NCBI GenBank assembly: GCA_945913255.1
Contig: CAMEDC010000001.1
Location: forward strand, 1 to 64,000
Direction of reading: 5' to 3'
DNA from: an uncultured Lachnospiraceae bacterium
GTDB taxonomy: Bacteria; Bacillota; Clostridia; Lachnospirales; Lachnospiraceae
DNA length: 64,000 nucleotides
The translations under genes and the position numbers were made by a program. The notes beneath the pieces were generated by a model that worked only from the letters and a program-made list of their open reading frames with translations, ran no database searches and was not told where the DNA came from. Below, one piece after another: positions 31,696 through 40,552 of this stretch; the first letter of the stretch is position 1; the number at the start of each line of letters is the position of its first letter.

Positions 31696-32856
31696 ATGAA
31701 AAAAATTACTGTTTGGATTGCACTGGCCGCAATCTCTGTATTACTGTGCGCCTGTGGGCAGGAAGATACTCCAAATAGCCCCATTATACCGGAGCCGGAA
31801 GCTTCCGGTTCTTACCCTGTCAATACCCCCGAAGGGACTAATCCGGTATTGGATAATAGTAATGTTATCGTGGAAGATGATTCCCTGCCGCCGCACGAAG
31901 GGATGGTTCGCAGCCGCCTCACCAATGAATGGGTGGATGAGGAAGTAGCTGCCACACGTCCGATTGCCGTAATGACCCCGAACGAAATCGGTGCTGTTCC
32001 ACATTACAACCTTTCCGAAGCCTCCATTCTCTATGAGGCCAACGTTGAAGGACGGATGACGCGTATGATGGCGATTTACGAAGACTGGCAGGATTTGAAA
32101 AAGATCGGAAATGTCAGAAGTCTCCGAACCTACTACGCCTACTGGGCATTTGAGTGGGATGCCTTTATCGTACATGTGGGAGGTCCGTTCTTCATCAATG
32201 ATTTGATGGCGGAGCCCAACACCCAGCATATCGATGAAAGCAACGGAGCTGACAGTGATGCCTTCTTCCGGACCATTGACCGCTCCGCTCCTCATAATGC
32301 TTACGTTTCGGGAAAAGGATTGCTGGATGTTATCGAAAAACATGGCTATTCCCTGCAGGACAGAGGGCTGACCGATGAAAACCATTATCGGTTTACGTCC
32401 AAAGCCAATCCGAACTCCCTGACCCAATACGGAGAGGATGCCAAAAGCGCCGTTTACATTGACATGTCGGGATGTTATCCTCTGACGAGGTGCTATTTTG
32501 AATACAATGAAGAGGATGGTCTCTATTATCGTTCCCAGCACCTGTCAAGCGGAACCGATGGACCCCACATTGATGCTGTCACCGGCAAACAGCTCGCTTT
32601 TAAAAATATTCTGGTACAGAACGTTACCTATGAGATAATCGGAGGCGAGGAAGGTTATCTCACCTTCCAGTGTCACGACACCACAATGGACGGCTGGTAC
32701 TTTACAAATGGTAAGGGCATTCACGTTAACTGGGAGAAGACCAGCGACTACGGTGCAACAAGATATTATGATGACTATGGCAATGAAATTATCATGAATA
32801 CCGGAAAAACCATGGTGTGTATCGTAGAAAAAGATGACAACTTTACGTTCCGTTAA
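31696..32856 (+). CDS. DUF3048 (YerB-like) lipoprotein
   Basis: 386-residue exported lipoprotein, the only convincing plus-strand gene. A hydrophobic signal ends in the lipobox LCAC with Cys20, followed by an acidic, Pro-rich linker. The rest matches the DUF3048 family of Firmicutes (YerB): TRPIAVMTPNEIGAVPHYN, SILYEANVEGRMTRMMAIY and, near the C-terminus, TTMDGWYFTNGKGIHVNWEK. The molecular function is not established; such proteins are membrane-anchored on the outside. It converges on leuA with a shared hairpin between them. Confidence 0.93.
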   Translation: MKKITVWIALAAISVLLCACGQEDTPNSPIIPEPEASGSYPVNTPEGTNPVLDNSNVIVEDDSLPPHEGMVRSRLTNEWVDEEVAATRPIAVMTPNEIGAVPHYNLSEASILYEANVEGRMTRMMAIYEDWQDLKKIGNVRSLRTYYAYWAFEWDAFIVHVGGPFFINDLMAEPNTQHIDESNGADSDAFFRTIDRSAPHNAYVSGKGLLDVIEKHGYSLQDRGLTDENHYRFTSKANPNSLTQYGEDAKSAVYIDMSGCYPLTRCYFEYNEEDGLYYRSQHLSSGTDGPHIDAVTGKQLAFKNILVQNVTYEIIGGEEGYLTFQCHDTTMDGWYFTNGKGIHVNWEKTSDYGATRYYDDYGNEIIMNTGKTMVCIVEKDDNFTFR

Positions 32857-32895
32857 AAGCAAAAAGACGCTTTCCATCAGGAAAGCGTCTTCTAT
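32854..32895. terminator. Bidirectional terminator between the DUF3048 gene and leuA
   Basis: A perfect 12-bp stem (32864-32875 with 32880-32891) has a 4-base loop. On the minus strand it is followed by TTTTTGCTTTT, so it is strongest for leuA; on the plus strand the following sequence is less T-rich. Confidence 0.88.
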
Positions 32896-32896
32896 A

Positions 32897-34570
32897 TTAC
32901 TCAAGTCCCAGCCGGTTTACCGCAGAGAAAATAGCACGCACGGAAGCTCTTGTAATATTGGAGCTTACTCCCACACCATAGGTGACACGTCCGCTTTCCG
33001 AGTCCAGAAGGTGAATGTATGCCGCCGCCTGGGAGTTTGCACCGCTCTGCAGGGCATGCTCCTCGTAATCCAGTACCTTGATGGAGATACCCAGTTCTTG
33101 GTTCAGTCCTCTCTGCACTGCATCAATGGGTCCGTTTCCTACTGCCTCAAACCTTCCGGCAACGCCGTGATCCGTATATTCCACCACCACTCTGGTGTCA
33201 AAATCTGTTTTTACGGAGCCGCTCATATCTTCCACCTGAATCCTGCGGAAGTGAATCGGCTCCTTTTTGTCCAGATAGGTTTCCCTAAAGGTCTCCATAA
33301 TCTGTTCAGGCGATACTTCTCCCTGCTTCTCTGAGATTGTCTGAATCACATTTGCAAATTCTCTCTGCATAGCCTTGGGCAGCTTAAAGCCGAAATAGGT
33401 ATCCATGATAAAGGCAACACCACCCTTACCGGACTGGGAATTGATGCGCACAATCGGCTCATACTCTCTGCCAATATCCGATGGATCAATGGGCAGATAG
33501 GGTACCTGCCAGATTTCGCTTCCTCTTTCTTTCATTGCCTGAACGCCCTTGTTGATGGCATCCTGATGGGAACCGGAAAAAGCGGTAAATACCAGTTTTC
33601 CGGCATAAGGGTGTCTGGGATGAATGGGCAGCTTACAGCAGCGCTCATAAATCTCAATAATATCATTGACCTTTTCCAGATTCAGTTCCGGGTTAATTCC
33701 CTGGGAGAACATGTTATAAGCCAGATTGACAATATCCACATTTCCTGTGCGCTCACCATTGCCGAACAGGGTTCCCTCCACACGGTCTGCTCCCGCCAGC
33801 ATGGCAAGTTCTGCGCTTGCCACACCTGTTCCGCGGTCGTTGTGAGGATGAATGCTGACAATGATACTTTCCCGGTTGTCAAGGTGTCTGATCATCCATT
33901 CAATCTGGTCTGCGTACACATTCGGCGTATTCATTTCCACTGTGGAAGGCAGATTGATAATCATGGGATTCTCAGGCGTCGGTTCCCAGGTGTGGGTAAC
34001 TGCGTTGCAAATCTCCAGTGCATAATCCAGTTCCGTACCCGTAAAGCTCTCGGGCGAATACTCCAGAATAATCTTCCCGGGGAACTTCGCTGCTCTCTCT
34101 TTCACCATCTGTGTTCCCTTCACTGCAATTTCCGTAATGTGTTCCCTGTCCATATGGAATACCACATCTCTCTGCAGGGTGGAGGTTGAATTATAGATAT
34201 GTACAATTGCCTGTTTGCATCCTTCAATCGCCTCGAAGGTTCTGTCGATCAGTTCCTCGCGGCATTGGGTCAGTACCTGAACCACTACATCATCAGGAAT
34301 CAGTTTTCTTTCCACCAGCTGGCGCAGAAAATCATACTCAATCTGGCTCGCTGCAGGAAATCCGATTTCAATCTCCTTAAATCCCAGCTTAATCAGGAAC
34401 TGGAACATCTCTATCTTCTCTTCCACCACCATGGGATCAATCAACGCCTGATTGCCGTCTCTTAAATCTACACTGCACCAGATGGGTGCCTTGACAATTT
34501 CTTTGTTGGGCCATTCTCTCTCGGGATAATCCACCACAGGATTTTTGCGGTATTTCTTATAATTCAGCAT
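32897..34570 (-). CDS. leuA: 2-isopropylmalate synthase, long (type 2) form
   Basis: 557-residue enzyme that condenses acetyl-CoA with 2-oxoisovalerate, the first committed step of leucine synthesis. The catalytic TIM barrel has the N-terminal WCSVDLRDGNQAL motif, IHPHNDRGTG metal ligands and FGNGERTGNVDIVNLA. The C-terminal LeuA dimer/allosteric domain carries the leucine feedback site (about 430-557, SGANSQAAAYIHL). The length and the N-terminal KYRKNP start match the long actinobacterial-type LeuA found in many Clostridia. No other leucine genes are nearby. I see no T-box or leader peptide in the 76-base spacer upstream. Confidence 0.96.
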   Translation of the reverse strand: MLNYKKYRKNPVVDYPEREWPNKEIVKAPIWCSVDLRDGNQALIDPMVVEEKIEMFQFLIKLGFKEIEIGFPAASQIEYDFLRQLVERKLIPDDVVVQVLTQCREELIDRTFEAIEGCKQAIVHIYNSTSTLQRDVVFHMDREHITEIAVKGTQMVKERAAKFPGKIILEYSPESFTGTELDYALEICNAVTHTWEPTPENPMIINLPSTVEMNTPNVYADQIEWMIRHLDNRESIIVSIHPHNDRGTGVASAELAMLAGADRVEGTLFGNGERTGNVDIVNLAYNMFSQGINPELNLEKVNDIIEIYERCCKLPIHPRHPYAGKLVFTAFSGSHQDAINKGVQAMKERGSEIWQVPYLPIDPSDIGREYEPIVRINSQSGKGGVAFIMDTYFGFKLPKAMQREFANVIQTISEKQGEVSPEQIMETFRETYLDKKEPIHFRRIQVEDMSGSVKTDFDTRVVVEYTDHGVAGRFEAVGNGPIDAVQRGLNQELGISIKVLDYEEHALQSGANSQAAAYIHLLDSESGRVTYGVGVSSNITRASVRAIFSAVNRLGLE

Positions 34571-34599
34571 CTTTTGTCAGCCTCTCTTTACTGTATTTT

Positions 34600-34643
34600 T
34601 CTACAAAAGTGGGATGCCTCTCTTCAAGGCATCCCGCGTTTTT
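34600..34643 (-). terminator. Terminator after the HPr gene
   Basis: Stem GGGATGCC/GGCATCCC (34611-34618 with 34628-34635). On the minus strand it is followed by ACTTTTG; the plus-strand side also has a long T-run (GCGTTTTTTTC), so it may act both ways. Confidence 0.7.
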
Positions 34644-34646
34644 TTC

Positions 34647-34910
34647 TTATTCTCCCAATCCGTTCTCCACTGCCTGAACCAGTGTTTTTAACGCTTCCTG
34701 TTCATCTTCGCCCTCACAGACGAATTCAATCTCATCGCCACATTTTACACATGCACCCAATACACTCAATACGCTTTTTGCATTTGCTGTATTATCTTTA
34801 AATGAAAATGTAATCAAAGACTTGAATTGCATCGCTTCCTTACAAAGGATTCCAGCTGGCCTGAGATGCAAACCGGTGGGATTTTTGATAACTACTTTCT
34901 GGCTTACCAT
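34647..34910 (-). CDS. ptsH: HPr phosphocarrier protein of the sugar PTS
   Basis: 87 residues. With the ATG at 34910 (GGAGGG 7 bases upstream) the numbering is canonical: His15 in PTGLHLRPA accepts phosphate from Enzyme I and Ser46 in AKSVLSVLG is the HPr-kinase site used for carbon catabolite control in Firmicutes. Both are present, so this is HPr rather than Crh. No Enzyme I gene is adjacent. It has its own promoter between it and glmM. Confidence 0.95.
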   Translation of the reverse strand: MVSQKVVIKNPTGLHLRPAGILCKEAMQFKSLITFSFKDNTANAKSVLSVLGACVKCGDEIEFVCEGEDEQEALKTLVQAVENGLGE

Positions 34911-34943
34911 TTGCCATCCCTCCATCTTCCTAAATTCACTATT

Positions 34944-34972
34944 ACTATAACATGATTATTTCACAATCACAA
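34944..34972 (-). promoter_or_regulatory. Promoter of the HPr gene
   Basis: TTGTGA (34967-34972) and TATAGT (34944-34949) on the minus strand, spacing 17, begin 8 bases after the glmM stop codon. No terminator is visible between them, so glmM read-through is possible. Confidence 0.7.
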
Positions 34973-34979
34973 GCAATTT

Positions 34980-36329
34980 TTAGAACATTACATCCTGAAT
35001 CAGGTTAGCCAGTTTCTCTGCTTCCTGCTGAATCACCTGCTGATTCTTTCCTTCAATCATGACACGTACAAGAGGTTCCGTACCGGAAGGTCTGATCAGT
35101 ACACGTCCCTCGCCGGCGAATTTTTCCTCCAGTTCTTTTATCGCATCCGCAATTTCAGGGTATTCCAGATATTTATCCTTCTTATGATTGGCAACCTTGG
35201 CGTTTACCAGCGCCTGCGGAAGCACCTCCATCACCTGTGCAAGCTCTGACAGGCTCTTTCCGGTATCCACCATCACCTGCAGCAGATGCAATGCGCTGAG
35301 AAGGCCGTCTCCTGTTGTATTTTCATCCAGGAAAATAATATGTCCCGACTGTTCTCCTCCCAGGCTGGCTCCGATTTCCTTCATCCGTTCCAGCACATAT
35401 CTGTCGCCTACCCTGGTCTGCTCCATGGCAAGGTGATTCTTCTCTCCCATGAGGAAAAATCCCAGATTGCTCATAATCGTCGCAACAATGGTATCCTTTT
35501 TCAGTTTGCCCTTGCTTTTCATGTAGTTTCCGACAATCGCCATGATCTGGTCGCCATCCACAACCTTGCCGTTCTCATCAACCGCCAGCAGTCTGTCGGC
35601 ATCTCCGTCAAAAGCAAGCCCTACCGCAGCCTTCTCATATACCACTCTCGCCTGCAGTTCTTCCATATGGGTAGAGCCGCAATTTGCATTTATGTTGGTT
35701 CCGTCCGGATTGTTGTGGATTGCCACAACGTTTCCGCCAAGCTCCTTCAATGCTTCCACAGAGGTGTAGTAGGATGCGCCCTCTGCGCAGTCCACCACAA
35801 TTTTCAGCCCGTTCAGGTCTACGGGAACCGACTTGATGGCGTGATTGATATATTCCTCTCTGGCATCTGTGCGGTATTTCACCTTGCCAACGCCGGGGCC
35901 GATGGGGAACTTGATACCGGGCATGTTATCCCGAATCAGTGCCTCAATTTCATCTTCCAGTTCATCCGGCAGCTTATAGCCGTTTCCGTCAAAAAACTTA
36001 ATGCCGTTAAATTCCACCGGATTATGGGATGCCGAAATGACAACCCCTGCATCCACCCTGTACTTCTGTGTCAGATAGGCAACAGCGGGTGTGGGAATAA
36101 CACCCACATACACACAGTTTGCCCCCACAGAGCACGCTCCTGCCATCAGGGCATTTGCGAGCATATCTCCCGAAATACGGGTATCACACCCTACCATAAT
36201 CGTAGGCTTGTGTTCTTTCTCCTTGGTTAGTACATAAGCACCTGCCTGCCCCAGCTGCATTGCCAGAGTGGGGGTAAGCTCCTCATTGGCGATTCCCCTG
36301 ACTCCGTCAGTTCCGAACAACCTTGCCAT
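34980..36329 (-). CDS. glmM: Phosphoglucosamine mutase
   Basis: 449-residue enzyme that converts glucosamine-6-phosphate to glucosamine-1-phosphate for UDP-GlcNAc synthesis. It has the N-terminal FGTDGVRGIAN, the phosphoserine loop ISASHNP (Ser about 100), the metal-binding DGDADR and the C-terminal RPSGTEPLVRVM phosphate-binding loop. The ATG at 36329 is preferred over the GTG two codons earlier because GGAGG is better spaced. It is the last gene of cdaA-cdaR-glmM, an order widely kept in Firmicutes, which links c-di-AMP production with cell-wall precursor supply. Confidence 0.97.
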   Translation of the reverse strand: MARLFGTDGVRGIANEELTPTLAMQLGQAGAYVLTKEKEHKPTIMVGCDTRISGDMLANALMAGACSVGANCVYVGVIPTPAVAYLTQKYRVDAGVVISASHNPVEFNGIKFFDGNGYKLPDELEDEIEALIRDNMPGIKFPIGPGVGKVKYRTDAREEYINHAIKSVPVDLNGLKIVVDCAEGASYYTSVEALKELGGNVVAIHNNPDGTNINANCGSTHMEELQARVVYEKAAVGLAFDGDADRLLAVDENGKVVDGDQIMAIVGNYMKSKGKLKKDTIVATIMSNLGFFLMGEKNHLAMEQTRVGDRYVLERMKEIGASLGGEQSGHIIFLDENTTGDGLLSALHLLQVMVDTGKSLSELAQVMEVLPQALVNAKVANHKKDKYLEYPEIADAIKELEEKFAGEGRVLIRPSGTEPLVRVMIEGKNQQVIQQEAEKLANLIQDVMF

Positions 36330-36334
36330 GTTCA

Positions 36335-37606
36335 CTATTCCTCCAGTTCCTTAAACGTAATCTTAATTGCAATCTTTTCTTCCACCGTAACCTCATCCTC
36401 AAGCCGGAAAGTTATCGGAACGGAATAAGTCTTTCCCTTCAGCTCTGTATGGCCTTCTTCCTCCATCCAGGCCGAGACATCGATAATACCCCTGATTGCA
36501 GTCTGCTGCAGGGCTGTCACAACTGCTTCCAGACCGGATACTTCTACCTTTATGGTTTCTTCCTCCGGCAAAACTGCTTTCAGACCCTCCGGCACATTGA
36601 TAACCGAAATATTGCTCTCCGGTATTTCAAAAGTCTTTGTATAGACAGGCTCCACATACGCTGTTGCCGTTATACGGCCGTTAAAGCTGCTGTCCGCAAG
36701 CCTTACGTTCATCGTTTCCAGATATTCTTTGATATTAATCACATTTACCACATCACTGTCTGCACCGGTAATATCCATCTTCTCAGCAGGAATCGCTATT
36801 TTTCTGATGCCGGAAAGCGTTCCGGATGTTCCTGCAATCTTCACTGTTGCAGGATTACTTTCCAGAATACCGGTAGCAAGGTAGCCCTCTGCAGGCTCAC
36901 CCATGACATTCAGTTCAATGGGTACTTCTTTCGTGGCAAGTACTTCAACAGACATATGCACATAATTTACATTCTTCGTGACACCGGATAAGTCCAGCTG
37001 TTTTCCATCCGAATCGTAAAGCATTGCCTCTACATTAGCGGAAAGGCTTGTCGTTGCCCCGGACACATCAATATCAATCCCCGCATAGCTGATTCTCTCA
37101 ACAGCTGACTTGGGACCGGAAACCTCTATAATTGTCTGATCCGGAGAAGCACTGGCTATCATGTAGCCTTCTGCCACCTCGCCGCTGGTACTGTACTGTA
37201 CCCGAACCCACTTGCTTGCTTTCTCTTCCACGCTGAGGCGAAGCACATCCGGACTGCTTGTGACAGAGTCCACTTCCGCATTCGGCACTGAAAGATTGAT
37301 TGCAATCGTATTTACTTCTGTCAGCCTGCTCATATCAGCCTCTGCCACAATGTCGGCGGAACGCAACTGCTTGATGACGCTCCTGGGACCTCTGACTGAT
37401 ACACGGATAGAATCCGTGTTGTCAAGCACCTCATACACCTTGTTTTCCTTTTCCAGCAGCTCTGTATTTTTCAAAGTCACCGGGATATTATAAAATGTAG
37501 TGGAATCGGAAGGGTCATCAATCTGTACCACCAGAAACCACAGGACAAAAGCAAGCAGAAGGGAAGCAAGCTTCAAGCCCCAATTATTCAGTATCTTCTT
37601 TTTCAT
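36335..37606 (-). CDS. cdaR: CdaR, YbbR-domain regulator of the diadenylate cyclase
   Basis: About 423 residues: one N-terminal transmembrane helix (LKLASLLLAFVLWFLVV) and four successive YbbR-like beta domains outside the membrane. CdaR binds CdaA and modulates c-di-AMP synthesis. The start at 37606 (MKKKILNNWG) is the usual position relative to the helix and overlaps the cdaA end by 23 bases; an upstream start at 37666 would add 20 polar residues. It lies between cdaA and glmM. Confidence 0.92.
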   Translation of the reverse strand: MKKKILNNWGLKLASLLLAFVLWFLVVQIDDPSDSTTFYNIPVTLKNTELLEKENKVYEVLDNTDSIRVSVRGPRSVIKQLRSADIVAEADMSRLTEVNTIAINLSVPNAEVDSVTSSPDVLRLSVEEKASKWVRVQYSTSGEVAEGYMIASASPDQTIIEVSGPKSAVERISYAGIDIDVSGATTSLSANVEAMLYDSDGKQLDLSGVTKNVNYVHMSVEVLATKEVPIELNVMGEPAEGYLATGILESNPATVKIAGTSGTLSGIRKIAIPAEKMDITGADSDVVNVINIKEYLETMNVRLADSSFNGRITATAYVEPVYTKTFEIPESNISVINVPEGLKAVLPEEETIKVEVSGLEAVVTALQQTAIRGIIDVSAWMEEEGHTELKGKTYSVPITFRLEDEVTVEEKIAIKITFKELEE

Positions 37607-38474
37607 CCTTCCGTCTGCCCTTTCCGCGCCATTTACGCTTTTTACTCGTATCATCCTCCAGGTCATTGTTCAGTATCCTGCGCATCCTTGCCTTCAATTC
37701 CTCTGAGCCCAGATTTCTTTCCAACCTGCCTTCGTACGCAACACTGATTTTTCCGGTTTCCTCGGACACAATAACGGTCATGGAATCCGTCACCTCAGAA
37801 ATGCCCACGCCTGCGCGGTGTCTGGTTCCCAGTTCTTTGCTCAGATCCAGATTATCGGAGAGCGGCAGATAACAGGTTGCCGATACCACACGATTTCCAC
37901 GCACAAGAACCGCTCCGTCATGAAGCGGTGTATTATGTTCAAATATGTTAATCAGGAGCTGGCTTGTTACGATTCCGTCTATTTCAATGCCGGTGCGCTC
38001 ATAATCTTTCAGAGACTCTTTCCTCTCAATCACAATCAGCGCTCCTGTTTTCACTTTTCCCATTTCCACACAGGCTTTGGTAATTTCATTGATTGTCTTC
38101 TCCGAAAACTTGTCATGCTCCCGTCTGGTGGAATCCATAAAGCTTAAGGACTGCATCTTTTTTCCGAGAGCCTCCAGCGCATGACGGAGCTCCGGCTGAA
38201 GGACAACAATCAATGCAATCACAGCAAAGCTGAGCACATTTCTCGCCATCCACATGATGGTATTCATCTCAAGGAAATGTGCCGTCAGCAGAAATACACA
38301 GATAACAATAAACCCTTTCAGCAATGTCCATGCTCTGGTATTTTTCATCCATACCAAAATATAGTACACTAAAAAAGCAATGATGAGAATTTCCAGAATA
38401 TCTCCCCAATCCATTGTTCTTGTGTAAATTCCGAATTTTTTTAAGTATTCCTCCGCCGTATCAATCCACTGCAT
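37584..38474 (-). CDS. cdaA: Membrane diadenylate cyclase (c-di-AMP synthase)
   Basis: 296 residues: three transmembrane helices in the first 95 residues and a DisA_N cyclase domain with both diagnostic motifs, DGA at 186-188 (LHDGAVL) and RHR at 218-220 (GTRHRAGVG). It makes c-di-AMP from two ATP. The C-terminal tail after about 265 is very basic and acidic and overlaps the cdaR start. First gene of the cdaA-cdaR-glmM unit. The ribosome site is weak. Confidence 0.96.
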   Translation of the reverse strand: MQWIDTAEEYLKKFGIYTRTMDWGDILEILIIAFLVYYILVWMKNTRAWTLLKGFIVICVFLLTAHFLEMNTIMWMARNVLSFAVIALIVVLQPELRHALEALGKKMQSLSFMDSTRREHDKFSEKTINEITKACVEMGKVKTGALIVIERKESLKDYERTGIEIDGIVTSQLLINIFEHNTPLHDGAVLVRGNRVVSATCYLPLSDNLDLSKELGTRHRAGVGISEVTDSMTVIVSEETGKISVAYEGRLERNLGSEELKARMRRILNNDLEDDTSKKRKWRGKGRRKDEKEDTE

Positions 38475-38520
38475 TGTCCACTTGTCTCATTTCCTGATAT
38501 ATTTTAAGTGCCATCGGTTC

Positions 38521-39699
38521 TTAAAACAGTTCTTCATAATCATCGGAAGTGCCTTGAGGCGCATCCGCCGTTGTCGTTCCGATGGTAACGCTCTTTCCGC
38601 TTCCTCTGCCCGCAGCGCGTCCCGAATTGCCATAAGCACTTCTGGAAGCGGAACCCGTGCGCTCTGTGATTACACTGCGTCCCGTACTACCTTCATTCTG
38701 TCCCCTGTACTGGGAAGAAGTTCCTCTGCCCGCAGGAGCTCCGTTTCTCTGCATGGATGTTCCGCTTTTTACACGCTGTGAATTTATCTTCTTTACAGTC
38801 TTGGTAGACATGGCAACAGACATCTTCGGCACAGCTTTGACATAATAATAATATTCATCATCCTCAAATTGTACCTTCTCTGTCCTGCTGTAATCCACGC
38901 AAAATCTGAAAAACTCGATGATTTTGGCCACAATCACTGCCAGTACTGAGCCAAGCAATGTTCCCACAACAGAGATGTTGGTATCATAAATCAGATCCCC
39001 CACCAGCAATATCACAATATTGGTCATGGCGCCTGCCACCATGGCAATCGTCCATGCATAGTCAATCGACATTCTCCGAATCAGATACACTACAATCACG
39101 GTAATGGCAAAGGCCGCAATCACGACAATCATTCCTCTGTTTCCGATGATGCCGTCAATCATCAGTCTGATTTTTGCCGATGACTCTGCCTCCCCCATGG
39201 TATTAATGGCAGATGCATTTGCAGACACTGTCTGGAACAGATAGTGTACCGCAACACCACAGCCGACAGAAATAACCGACGCCGGTCCGCACAGTAACCC
39301 CACTGCAATGGGAAGTACATAGGGTATCTTCATCGCAAAGAGCAGGGGCATTAGAATCACAACCAGCGAATCCTTCGGGGTAAATCTGAAGTACAATAAA
39401 AACATTACCAGATATACACAAAATCCCACCAGCAGCACTTCCAAAGACAATGCATACATATGCAGCAGGCTGAACAATGCGCCGAACAAAATCAGACACC
39501 CCGTTGGCAGGAACGAGCACATGAGAGAAACAATCAGTACAACAGCTATATTATCCAGCTTTGTCATGTAGCCCATTCTGCCATTCAGTGTATTTAGTAC
39601 GATAAATGCCAGTAAAAATTTTGCCACCGGCAAAATAAATGCTTCATATTTGCTGTAAATCAGCTTCAGTTTTTCTTTTATTTCAAGTAAAACGGTCAT
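38521..39699 (-). CDS. Uncharacterised multi-pass membrane protein with Ser/Gly/Arg-rich tail
   Basis: 392 residues: about eight hydrophobic helices up to residue 265, then a cytoplasmic tail of about 125 residues. The tail starts with an acidic and Tyr-rich segment (FEDDEYYYYVKAVPKM) and continues with a low-complexity Ser/Gly/Arg/Thr run. I do not recognise a family function. It lies upstream of cdaA in the same direction and downstream of a small membrane protein gene, so it may belong to the same transcript. The ATG has a good GGAGG site. The tail could be an interaction or phosphorylation region. Confidence 0.8.
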   Translation of the reverse strand: MTVLLEIKEKLKLIYSKYEAFILPVAKFLLAFIVLNTLNGRMGYMTKLDNIAVVLIVSLMCSFLPTGCLILFGALFSLLHMYALSLEVLLVGFCVYLVMFLLYFRFTPKDSLVVILMPLLFAMKIPYVLPIAVGLLCGPASVISVGCGVAVHYLFQTVSANASAINTMGEAESSAKIRLMIDGIIGNRGMIVVIAAFAITVIVVYLIRRMSIDYAWTIAMVAGAMTNIVILLVGDLIYDTNISVVGTLLGSVLAVIVAKIIEFFRFCVDYSRTEKVQFEDDEYYYYVKAVPKMSVAMSTKTVKKINSQRVKSGTSMQRNGAPAGRGTSSQYRGQNEGSTGRSVITERTGSASRSAYGNSGRAAGRGSGKSVTIGTTTADAPQGTSDDYEELF

Positions 39700-39722
39700 G
39701 CTTTCCTCCGGCCGAATCCCAT

Positions 39723-40115
39723 TTACTTCTGTTCATTGTAGAAGGAATTCAGCTTTTTTAAATTATGATAATAATTTTTCAGATTTTTCTTTGCCTTCGC
39801 GTACCGGTAAGTGCAGACCGCATAGGTGAGAACTGCATATACCGCCATAAAAATGCCGTAGTAAATCAAAATATTTTTTGCAAAAGCAAGCAAATCTACT
39901 TTATACAAATCCTGCATAAATGTCTCAAAATCACAGAAAATATACAGAGCAAAAACAACAGCATACGCAATTGTTCCGCAGACAACAGACTTCAGCACCT
40001 GCACGGCAATGTAATCGCTCCGAAAATAATTGCCGATTTTCACATTCTTTTTGCCTTCGCCGTTCTCATAGGATGCCATATGTGTCATCAAAACGATACG
40101 TTCTTCATTCAGCAT
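39723..40115 (-). CDS. Small membrane protein of unknown function
   Basis: 130 residues with two predicted transmembrane helices (around VCGTIAYAVVFALYIFC and ILIYYGIFMAVYAVLTYAV) and a basic, Asn/Lys/Tyr-rich C-terminus (YRYAKAKKNLKNYYHNL). It sits between yvyF and the larger membrane protein with short gaps and a GGGGAGG ribosome site, so it is a real gene. I see no motif that gives a function. Confidence 0.75.
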   Translation of the reverse strand: MLNEERIVLMTHMASYENGEGKKNVKIGNYFRSDYIAVQVLKSVVCGTIAYAVVFALYIFCDFETFMQDLYKVDLLAFAKNILIYYGIFMAVYAVLTYAVCTYRYAKAKKNLKNYYHNLKKLNSFYNEQK

Positions 40116-40127
40116 AAAAAGCCTCCC

Positions 40128-40541
40128 CTATTGCAGGAAACGCATCCTGGCATCGCGCGCAGAATCGTTTTTATTCTGCTGTGTCTCTGTCGCAGCACGA
40201 TTCGTGCTCACAATATCCTTGAATCCTTTTGTTACCTCATTTTTGCACTTGTCACAGAATCTTCCGGTACGAATAGGTGCTCCACAGGATTCGCAATTCA
40301 GGTAAATAGCAGAATCTTCCGTAACCTCCAGGCGCTCCTCTCTCAGCCACTGGCGAATCTGTGCCGCATCCACATCACAGGCCTCGGAAACCTCCATTAT
40401 GCCGACACCTTTATTCTCACGGATGTATTCCTTTACCTCCTGAAACTTTTCCTCCATTTTCTCTCTGCATGCCGGGCAGAGAATCGGTCCGACAACATAG
40501 TTAAAAATTCTGCCACAGTTTCTGCAATTTCTAACATTCAT
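40128..40541 (-). CDS. yvyF: YvyF-like flagellar operon protein
   Basis: 137-residue protein with paired zinc-ribbon motifs: CRNCGRIFNY with CPAC at the N-terminus and CESCGAP with CDKC later. Between them is a helix-turn-helix-like segment (MEVSEACDVDAAQIRQWLREE). This matches the YvyF family, encoded beside comFC and flgM in Bacillus. Its role there is not well defined. Here comFC is directly upstream, but flgM does not follow. The start at 40541 is chosen for its GGAGG site; an ATG four codons earlier is possible. Confidence 0.85.
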   Translation of the reverse strand: MNVRNCRNCGRIFNYVVGPILCPACREKMEEKFQEVKEYIRENKGVGIMEVSEACDVDAAQIRQWLREERLEVTEDSAIYLNCESCGAPIRTGRFCDKCKNEVTKGFKDIVSTNRAATETQQNKNDSARDARMRFLQ

Positions 40542-40552
40542 AGTATCCTCCA

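Noticed and set aside
34571..34646. T-box or leucine leader upstream of leuA
   Set aside because: Only 76 bases, filled by the HPr terminator; no T-box sequence (TGGNACC type) or Leu-rich short peptide is seen.
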